From Candidatus Saccharimonadales bacterium (lineage in GTDB: Bacteria; Patescibacteriota; Saccharimonadia; Saccharimonadales; Saccharimonadaceae): a stretch of DNA of 47,908 nt. This document shows positions 42,344 through 47,908 of the stretch, in pieces (position 1 is the stretch's first letter; each line of letters begins with the position of its first letter). A program made the translations under genes and the position numbers. Location: positions 1 to 47,908 of the forward strand of contig DATHGB010000012.1 of assembly GCA_035317825.1 (NCBI GenBank), read 5' to 3'. The notes below the pieces were generated by a model, which searched no databases, was not told where the DNA came from, and worked only from the letters and a program-made list of their open reading frames with translations.

Positions 42344-42769
42344 GGCAGGTGGTTTTATCGTAACTATGTTAATTGAGGGGTAAATAACTTTTAAAAAGTT
42401 AACGATATTGATAGAAATATCCAACCTTTGAGAAGCTTCATTTAAATCCCAGTAGGCAATATCATCAAACTTCTCAGGTTCAGCGCAAGCTGGAACATCT
42501 GATCCAATAATCTCTGCCACGAACCATGTGTAGTTCCAATTAACACCGTCATCCACAAAACGTGCATCCCCGATGTTCTTTAAAACACGCACGGTAAGTC
42601 CTGTTTCCTCAAGAGTTTCCCGTCTTGCTGTTTCTTCTAACGTTTCGCCGTCTTCTTGTTTGCCACCCGGTAATTCCCATTGAGTCAAGCGAGGAGTATT
42701 TCGGTGAATAAGCAAAAGCTCGCCTTTCTCGTTAAAAATAACAGTTCCGGCGAGCTCTTTCGTTTTCAT
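42335..42769 (-). CDS. NUDIX hydrolase (MutT-like)
   Basis: A 144-residue NUDIX enzyme with a complete box: GKQEDGE, then RETLEETGL (residues about 36-58), preceded by QWELPG. Small MutT-like members clean oxidised or unusual nucleotides. Its end overlaps the glycosidase-like gene by nine bases on the opposite strand, and it begins 12 bases downstream of the dnaK stop, so it may be read through from dnaK. Confidence 0.92.
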   Translation of the reverse strand: MKTKELAGTVIFNEKGELLLIHRNTPRLTQWELPGGKQEDGETLEETARRETLEETGLTVRVLKNIGDARFVDDGVNWNYTWFVAEIIGSDVPACAEPEKFDDIAYWDLNEASQRLDISINIVNFLKVIYPSINIVTIKPPASR

Positions 42770-42781
42770 AAAACGATTAGC

Positions 42782-44671
42782 CTATTTTTCGTCTTTCTTT
42801 TCGTCGACGACTTCACCTTCAACAGGTTCGTCCTTTTTGTCATCTCCAGAGGCAGGTGCTTCCTCTTTTGCTGCAGCTTCGTACATCTTCGCACCGATTG
42901 GCATGATGGCGTCATTTAATGCTTTAGCGGCGGCTTCTAGTTCTTCTTTGTCTTCAGACTTTTCGTGCTTTTTAGCCTCTTCGACAGCGTCGGTGATGAC
43001 TTTTTTGTCGTCATCGCTGATCTTGTCTTTGTATTCATCTGGCATTTTTTGAGCATGGTAGATAGCGTTTTCTAGAGTATTACGAGCATCAACCGCTTCA
43101 CGCTTTTTCTTATCTTCATCAGCGTGGGCTTCGGCTTCTTTTTGCGCTTTTTCAATGTCGTCTTTGCTCATATTGCCACTGTCTTGGATGGTCACTGAGT
43201 TTTCTTTACCAGTTCCCTTGTCTTTAGCGGTAACATTCAAGATACCGTTCGCATCAAGGTTAAAGGTAACTTCAACCTGAGGAACACCACGAGGTGCAGG
43301 CGCGATGCCGTCTAAGATAAAGCGACCAAGTGATTTGTTATCAGTAGCCATTTCTCGCTCACCCTGAAGCACGTGGATTTCAACTTGTGGCTGGTTATCA
43401 GCAGCAGTACTAAACGTTTCAGATTTACTGGTAGGAATAGTGCTGTTACGTTCGATTAGTTTGGTTGTTACACCGCCCATTGTTTCGATACCAAGTGAAA
43501 GTGGGGTTACATCCAGTAGAAGTACGTCTTTGACGTCACCCGCAAGCACACCACCTTGGATAGCCGCACCGACAGCAACGACTTCGTCAGGGTTAACACC
43601 CTTTAGCGGGTCTTTGCCGAAGATTGATTTAACCTTCTCTACGACTGCTGGCATACGTGTCATACCACCAACAAGGACGATTTCGTCAATGTCACTTGCT
43701 TTTAGACCAGCGTCTTTGATGGCCTTTTCGACAGGTTCAACGACCCGGTCGATGAGGTCTTTTACTAGGTCTTCAAGCTTACTTCGAGTCAGTTTGTATT
43801 CGAAGTGCTTTGGACCATCGGCGTCAGCCGTAATAAACGGCAGGTTGATTTCAGTTTCGGGAGTACTTGAAAGCTCTTTTTTAGCCTTTTCAGCTTCGTC
43901 TTTTAGACGCTGCATTGCTGCTTTGTCACCCTTAAGATCAATGCCTTCGTTTTGTTTGAATACGTCAAGGAAGTGATTAACGATACGGTTATCGAAGTCT
44001 TCACCGCCAAGATGCGTGTCACCATGAGTTGACTTCACTTCAAATACGCCATCGCCAAGTTCTAGAATGGATACGTCAAACGTACCGCCACCAAGGTCGA
44101 ATACAGCGATCTTCTCGTCTTTTTTACCTTCTAGGCCATAAGCAAGCGCTGCGGCGGTTGGCTCGTTAATGATACGCTTCACTTCAAGTCCAGCAATCTT
44201 ACCAGCGTCTTTGGTAGCTTGGCGCTGGCTGTCGTTAAAGTAGGCAGGTACGGTAATAACCGCTTCGGTTACCTTTTCACCGAGGAACGATTCTGCATCA
44301 GCCTTGATCTTTGAAAGAATCATTGCAGATACTTCTTCTGGCGTATACTCTTTGTCGCCCATCTTCACAGCAACGCCATCGCCCTTTTTGACGATTTCGT
44401 ATGGCATAATGTCATGATCTTTTTGGACTTCGTCGTCACCAAACTGACGACCGATAAGGCGCTTAACACCATAGATAGTGTTTTTAGCATTTGTCACGCG
44501 TTGGCGCTGTGCGACTTGACCGACAAGACGTTCGCCGTTTTTGTTGATCGCAACGACACTTGGAGTCGTGCGATTGCCTTCGGCGTTGGCGATAACTTCT
44601 GGTTTACCTGCAACCATGTACGCAAATGCGCTGTTTGTAGTACCGAGGTCGATTCCGATAATTTTACCCAT
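42782..44671 (-). CDS. dnaK: Chaperone DnaK (Hsp70)
   Basis: ATP-dependent chaperone, 629 residues. The ATPase domain begins [18 protein letters not shown] and contains the [22 protein letters not shown] and [12 protein letters not shown] signatures; the linker [15 protein letters not shown] precedes the substrate domain. The lid is followed by an acidic C-terminus ending [12 protein letters not shown]. It is controlled by HrcA through one strong and one weaker CIRCE. AAAGGAGAG stands before the start. Confidence 0.99.
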   Translation of the reverse strand: MGKIIGIDLGTTNSAFAYMVAGKPEVIANAEGNRTTPSVVAINKNGERLVGQVAQRQRVTNAKNTIYGVKRLIGRQFGDDEVQKDHDIMPYEIVKKGDGVAVKMGDKEYTPEEVSAMILSKIKADAESFLGEKVTEAVITVPAYFNDSQRQATKDAGKIAGLEVKRIINEPTAAALAYGLEGKKDEKIAVFDLGGGTFDVSILELGDGVFEVKSTHGDTHLGGEDFDNRIVNHFLDVFKQNEGIDLKGDKAAMQRLKDEAEKAKKELSSTPETEINLPFITADADGPKHFEYKLTRSKLEDLVKDLIDRVVEPVEKAIKDAGLKASDIDEIVLVGGMTRMPAVVEKVKSIFGKDPLKGVNPDEVVAVGAAIQGGVLAGDVKDVLLLDVTPLSLGIETMGGVTTKLIERNSTIPTSKSETFSTAADNQPQVEIHVLQGEREMATDNKSLGRFILDGIAPAPRGVPQVEVTFNLDANGILNVTAKDKGTGKENSVTIQDSGNMSKDDIEKAQKEAEAHADEDKKKREAVDARNTLENAIYHAQKMPDEYKDKISDDDKKVITDAVEEAKKHEKSEDKEELEAAAKALNDAIMPIGAKMYEAAAKEEAPASGDDKKDEPVEGEVVDEKKDEK

Positions 44672-44721
44672 TAATTTGCTCTCCTTTTACTATGAATCAT
44701 TTGTAAATATCTATCATTATT

Positions 44722-44748
44722 TTAGCACTCTAGTTGTTAGATTGCCAA
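44722..44748 (-). promoter_or_regulatory. Second, degenerate CIRCE in the dnaK leader
   Basis: TTAGCACTC-N9-GATTGCCAA, with one perfect arm and one arm differing at two or three bases. It sits directly at the predicted start of transcription (about 44750). Confidence 0.6.
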
Positions 44749-44756
44749 TATATTTG

Positions 44757-44795
44757 ATTGTAATAAAATTAGCACTCTATGTCAACGAGTGCCAA
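44757..44795 (-). promoter_or_regulatory. Primary CIRCE and promoter of dnaK
   Basis: CIRCE TTAGCACTC-N9-GAGTGCCAA (44769-44795), one base off consensus. On the minus strand the promoter TTGACA (44780-44785), 17 nt, TACAAT (44757-44762) runs through it, so the -35 box is inside the operator. Confidence 0.93.
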
Positions 44796-44857
44796 TTTTA
44801 CATAAATAAATGCAAGACAACCGTATTACTGGCTCAGGTTATGACAAAAACAAGAAT

Positions 44858-45070
44858 TTAACTTGCTTTTGGCTGATCTTTTTTGCCGCCATAGACAGCA
44901 CTGCCATATCCAAGGCTTTGCTTGTTTTTAGACGAAGTGCTCAGACCATTCATTGTCTTAACAACAACAGCAGCTCCTGTGATTGCTGCGATTCCAACAC
45001 CGACATGCTTAAGGAAGTCTAAGCGGTTCATCGGTTTTTTTAAGAGAGAATCAACTTCATCTTTCATCAT
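44858..45070 (-). CDS. Small protein with a Tat-signal-like N-terminus
   Basis: A 70-residue protein of unknown family. The segment NRLDFLKHVGVGIAAITGAAVVV (given as two overlapping parts: NRLDFLK and the hydrophobic core) resembles a twin-arginine signal S-R-R-x-F-L-K with Asn in place of the first Arg. A short polar tail contains SLGYGSAVYGG. tatC is the next gene upstream in this orientation (45144-46262), with the same direction. It may be an exported peptide or a small substrate or partner of Tat. Upstream AAGG is eleven bases from the start. Confidence 0.55.
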   Translation of the reverse strand: MMKDEVDSLLKKPMNRLDFLKHVGVGIAAITGAAVVVKTMNGLSTSSKNKQSLGYGSAVYGGKKDQPKAS

Positions 45071-45143
45071 AATGATCTTGCCTTTTTATTTTGTTTTTGT
45101 ATACACCAAGCTTACGTAATACGGTTACGCTTGTCAAGAAATT

Positions 45144-46262
45144 TTATCCTCGCATTGGGCCAAAATCACTAATAAGTGGGCGTCGGTTTGGAACTTGCAA
45201 CTGAGGTTGAGAGCGCGGGGTAACATTTATGACCGGGGCTGAGGGAGCAGCAACTGAGGCGTGGTGCATTGGGGCTACGGGTCGAGATGAACGCACGACC
45301 ATACCGTCAATCGATACAACTTTTCTTCTTAGTGGCTGCTGCGGAAGAGGTGGAGCTACAGTACTCTCAGCTGCAGCAACAACTGGTTTGGGCGTAACGG
45401 CTAGGGCTGGAGCTTTTACTTCATTATCAATTGGGGCTGGTTGAATGACAACTTCATTCCGAGCTGCCTTTTTTTGCACTTTGCGTGCTTTTCTGATCGA
45501 AAGCAGTACGGATATTACCCCAAACTGATACACGATAATGATTGGTACTGCAATAATCGTCTGACTAAGCGCATCGGGAGAAGGTGAAATTATCGCAGCA
45601 GCTATAAATGCACCTACAATTATGTATCGTTCCGAATTCAATAACCCCTTTGGCTTAATCGGACTGATCCAGTGCCAAAACAGCAAAAGAAGCGGCAGTT
45701 CAAAAAGAAGGCCGATACCAAACACATAGCCCAGTACGAAGCTCAAGTAGGATTCTGCCGTTAACGATGGTGTTACGTAACTGCTTGCAAACTCCGTTAA
45801 GAATCGTAACCCGCCTGGTACGGCATAAAGGTAGCCGAATGTCGCACCCATCGCCATGAGGATAGTTGCCGCTAGGACAACTTTAAGCGGTAGGTTTCTT
45901 GCCCGTGTTGGAATGGCAGGTTTTAAGAACGCGTAGAGCTGATACATCAAAAACGGCAATATTAATAGGATAGTCACATAAAATGTCACCATAAAGATGA
46001 ACGAGAAACCACCCGTAGGTGTAAGATAGATAAGCTTTTGCCCGTTTAGGGGCTGCATAATTAATTTTACGAAAAAATCATGGTATGTGTATACCAGAGT
46101 ACCCGCTACCAGTCCAACAAGAATAGACCAAAAAAGCCGTTTTCGAAGTTCACGAATGTGCTCAGTAAATGTCTGTACTACGTGACTTTCGACTGCCCGA
46201 TTAGGCTTGGTTGTTTGTATCTTTGGTTGGGACTGATGTCTTCTTTTCTTCCTTAGAGCCAT
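45144..46262 (-). CDS. tatC: Sec-independent translocase TatC
   Basis: Six-helix membrane core of the Tat export system, which moves folded proteins. The conserved cytoplasmic N-terminus is TFTEHIRELRKRLFWS, followed by helices with FYVTILLILPFLMYQLYAFLKPAI, FLTEFASSYVTPSLTAESYLSFVL and FELPLLLLFWHWI (in order). After the sixth helix there is an extra cytoplasmic tail of about 130 residues that is Pro/Ala/Val-rich and basic (RRKVVSIDGMVVRSSRP), longer than in most TatC. The start at 46262 has AAGGG upstream and lies inside tatA, in another frame, giving an overlap of about 62 bases. Confidence 0.94.
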   Translation of the reverse strand: MALRKKRRHQSQPKIQTTKPNRAVESHVVQTFTEHIRELRKRLFWSILVGLVAGTLVYTYHDFFVKLIMQPLNGQKLIYLTPTGGFSFIFMVTFYVTILLILPFLMYQLYAFLKPAIPTRARNLPLKVVLAATILMAMGATFGYLYAVPGGLRFLTEFASSYVTPSLTAESYLSFVLGYVFGIGLLFELPLLLLFWHWISPIKPKGLLNSERYIIVGAFIAAAIISPSPDALSQTIIAVPIIIVYQFGVISVLLSIRKARKVQKKAARNEVVIQPAPIDNEVKAPALAVTPKPVVAAAESTVAPPLPQQPLRRKVVSIDGMVVRSSRPVAPMHHASVAAPSAPVINVTPRSQPQLQVPNRRPLISDFGPMRG

Positions 46263-46422
46263 CACTCACACCCTTTCGCAACTCTTTGATTGACGTACCA
46301 ATACTTCGCGATAGTTGCGGTAATTTGCTTCCACCGAAAAGCAACAAAATAATTGCTAGGATAATGATTAGCTCTGGCGTGCCTAATCCTAGAATCTCCC
46401 CAAAATATGTAACTGATGACAT
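46201..46422 (-). CDS. tatA: Sec-independent translocase TatA
   Basis: 73-residue pore-forming subunit of the Tat system. A short N-terminal membrane helix (about 12-30, LGTPELIIILAIILLLFG) is followed by the FGGSKLPQLSRSIGTSIKEL hinge and amphipathic helix, and a charged tail. The ATG at 46422 has GAGGG upstream and is preferred over a GTG at 46437. One TatA-type protein next to one TatC points to a minimal two-part system, as in Gram-positive bacteria. Confidence 0.95.
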   Translation of the reverse strand: MSSVTYFGEILGLGTPELIIILAIILLLFGGSKLPQLSRSIGTSIKELRKGVSDGSKEEKKTSVPTKDTNNQA

Positions 46423-46519
46423 CTTGTCTTCCCTCACTTGCGATAACGCTATGCTTACTATATACTGCTACTATAAAGCGTAAGAAGTAAAAAAGCAAGA
46501 ATCTAATCGAGATATAAAC

Positions 46520-46735
46520 ATGAAACTATCACCATATACGGCAGCAACTTACAACTGTAATGCGTATGGTGCTGGCACATATAGTAATGGCGCGACATGT
46601 TCAACCGGCGCCAACACATCCGGAGGACTCGCGAATACTGGTGTCGATTTCTGGATTCCGCTAGTCCTAGGTGCTGTCCTGCTCATCGGAGGTATTTTTC
46701 TTCTGATTCGCCGTATGGTTCGTAGCGCTAAATAG
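46520..46735 (+). CDS. Small surface-anchored protein with LANTG sorting signal
   Basis: A 71-residue protein. The N-terminal half is polar and Tyr/Gly/Thr/Asn-rich with two Cys (YNCNAYGAGTYSNGATC). The second half is a sortase-type anchor: LANTG (37-41), a hydrophobic helix (about 44-63) and a basic end (RRMVRSAK). LAxTG is the kind of signal read by class E sortases; the sortase at 7147-7749 is a candidate enzyme. No N-terminal signal peptide is seen, so insertion may rely on the C-terminal helix alone. Divergent from tatA. Probably real, given the complete anchor in so short a frame. Confidence 0.7.
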   Translation: MKLSPYTAATYNCNAYGAGTYSNGATCSTGANTSGGLANTGVDFWIPLVLGAVLLIGGIFLLIRRMVRSAK

Positions 46736-46738
46736 AAT

Positions 46739-47203
46739 TTATTTCTTACTTACCTTTACCATAGCGTGACGAACTGGGCGTCCGTTAAGAGTGTACCCGG
46801 CTTGTAATTCTTCGGCAATAACTTCCTTCTCACCTTCTGCTTCTTCGTCAAACTGGATGGCTTCATGCAGGTCCGGATTAAAATCCGTACCGGGTGTTGA
46901 CTCGATTCGTTTTAAATTCAAATTTTCGAGTGATTTTTCAAGATTTTTCGTAAGGGATGCGATTCCATTTGCCCATTTGTTGTCTTTTAGCTCTTCGGGC
47001 ATATAGGTAACAGCCCGTTCGATATTATCAATCACGGGGAGTAACTTTAAAATAGCGTTCGCTTGTCCCCCGTCGCGGGCAGCTGTTTTTTCTATCTCGA
47101 CACGCTTTCGATAGTTCTCAAAATCCGCTCTTGTGCGCTGTAGATCCTGAGTTAGCTCGAGAACTTGCCGTTCAAGCTCTTCTTGTTTTTTACTTTTTGC
47201 CAT
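46739..47203 (-). CDS. grpE: Nucleotide exchange factor GrpE
   Basis: Co-chaperone that frees ADP from DnaK. 154 residues: long N-terminal helix (about 1-55, ELERQVLELTQDLQRTRADFENYRKR), then the beta domain with the family signature (PDLHEAIQFDEEAEGEKEVIAEELQAGYTLNGR as separate parts) and the ending PVRHAMVKVSKK. It starts three bases after the hrcA stop, forming an hrcA-grpE unit. Confidence 0.97.
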   Translation of the reverse strand: MAKSKKQEELERQVLELTQDLQRTRADFENYRKRVEIEKTAARDGGQANAILKLLPVIDNIERAVTYMPEELKDNKWANGIASLTKNLEKSLENLNLKRIESTPGTDFNPDLHEAIQFDEEAEGEKEVIAEELQAGYTLNGRPVRHAMVKVSKK

Positions 47204-47206
47204 TAT

Positions 47207-47908
47207 CTATAAAACCTCCTCTAACATTGCTCCAGTGTGACGGACAAGGCGCATAACCCTGCCATAGCTTTGCCTGGTCGGACCAAGCACGCCGATATAA
47301 CTTCGATCTGAATATGGTGAACGGAAACGACTAATGATAAGTGTTGCACCGCTTGTCTTGCCAATAGGGTTCTCTGCTCCGATATAGACATTGAGCGGTT
47401 CATTTGGTGCAGCTTCACGAAGCCATGGCTCAAGGTTATCTAGTAACCGTGCGACCGCCTGCGCGTGGGTACCGCTCATAAATTCGGGCTGCGAAAACAA
47501 GTTTCCCATGCCACTCATATATAGTTCGTCACCGATTGTCGCAAGTCCTAGATTCTGTGTTAAATCTACCAGACTATCAACGGCACTACGAATTGCCCTA
47601 TCCGCTCGGTCGCCATGAGTGTTCACTCGTGCATCAATCGCTCTCGCACTGCGATCGAGTTGTGGCACCTCGTTAATTTGGGCTTCAGTGAGTGTGTTTA
47701 CATAAAATCTATAGCCTTGGTCCGTAGGAATACGACCGCTACTTGTGTGAGGCTGCGCTATAAAGCCCATTTCCTCTAATCGAACCATCTCGCTTCGAAT
47801 TGTCGCACTTGAAACACCGAATAACTTCGCCAGCGTTACGCTACCGACAGGGGCAGCAATCTCGGCATATTGTTCAATAATAGTCGCTAGAATGGCAATT
47901 TGACGATC
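47207..47908 (-). CDS. hrcA: Heat-inducible repressor HrcA (5' end beyond window)
   Basis: Repressor that binds CIRCE and controls dnaK, dnaJ and its own operon. The frame stays open from an internal ATG at 47788 to the edge of the window, adding 40 codons with the winged-helix DNA-binding part (VGSVTLAKLFGVSSATIRSEM, in family position), so the true start is off the right side. Further on are GFIAQPHTSSGRIPTDQGYRFYVN (family signature, split) and the C-terminal GPTRQSYGRVMRLVRHTGAMLEE. At least 233 residues are seen; full members have about 340, so the C-terminal domains are also somewhat short. Confidence 0.95.
   Translation of the reverse strand, partial: DRQIAILATIIEQYAEIAAPVGSVTLAKLFGVSSATIRSEMVRLEEMGFIAQPHTSSGRIPTDQGYRFYVNTLTEAQINEVPQLDRSARAIDARVNTHGDRADRAIRSAVDSLVDLTQNLGLATIGDELYMSGMGNLFSQPEFMSGTHAQAVARLLDNLEPWLREAAPNEPLNVYIGAENPIGKTSGATLIISRFRSPYSDRSYIGVLGPTRQSYGRVMRLVRHTGAMLEEVL

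Noticed and set aside
1-47908. CRISPR array, insertion sequence, integrase or rRNA
   Set aside because: I looked for regular direct repeats, transposase motifs and rRNA segments and saw none. The repeats found are protein-level repeats or hairpins.

Overview
This window looks like a chromosomal segment of a Saccharibacteria (TM7, Patescibacteria/CPR) genome. The reasons are the mixture of genes and their compact layout: a monoderm-type set (sortase, bifunctional penicillin-binding protein, TatA/TatC), a complete pilB-C-M-N-O type IV pilus operon with two prepilins, a very short TsaB, HrcA/CIRCE heat-shock control, RimK-type ligases, and several surface proteins with no clear relatives. TGA is used as a normal stop, so this is not a recoded CPR lineage. 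The genus assignment is an inference from gene content; no rRNA is present.

Layout. 1-6 kb: an RDD membrane protein, then a surface/adhesion block on the minus strand (a phage-tail-fibre-like protein, a triple-repeat partner and a secreted beta-helix protein) and a secreted matrixin-like protein that has lost its zinc site. 6-8 kb: a GC-rich orphan cassette, a small iron-permease-like membrane protein and a sortase. 7.7-10.8 kb: NUDIX, ribonuclease Y, TsaB and TsaE. 10.8-17.0 kb: the type IV pilus operon. 17-26.6 kb: recombination and repair genes (recX, recA, ruvA, ruvB, ruvC) mixed with a prepilin, a PH-domain membrane protein, a class A PBP, a second orphan cassette and a YebC-family protein. 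27-30 kb: a second prepilin, a GNAT, tRNA-Lys, a DUF192 protein. 29.4-33.1 kb: a RimK-type ligase with a RimB-like protease, divergent from an ATP-grasp plus glycosyltransferase pair. 33.1-38.0 kb: dnaJ, then a Crp/Fnr regulator and three surface proteins, two of which share a repeat. 38-42.8 kb: HIT protein, FAD-linked oxidase, a GNAT with a structured leader, a six-hairpin glycosidase-like protein and a NUDIX. 42.8-47.9 kb: dnaK, a Tat-signal-like peptide, tatC, tatA, a sortase-substrate-like small protein, grpE and hrcA (hrcA runs off the right edge).

How the parts fit. Most genes serve either core DNA/RNA upkeep or the cell surface, as expected for a small episymbiont that lives attached to another bacterium: pili, sortase and a candidate substrate, Tat export, PBP, repeat-rich fibres and tail-fibre-like adhesins. 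Two CIRCE-controlled units (dnaK, dnaJ) plus hrcA-grpE make the heat-shock regulon.

The most striking signal is in the control regions. Many housekeeping genes have a near-consensus -10 box ending only 6-11 nt before the start codon, which predicts leaderless mRNAs. Several surface and orphan genes instead carry a strong Shine-Dalgarno sequence, and the orphan cassettes also have structured leaders and their own terminators. Other items worth a second look are the two orphan cassettes, the candidate attenuator with a 19-residue leader peptide before the acetyltransferase at 40.3-41.0 kb, and the repeat-protein surface cluster at 34-38 kb.
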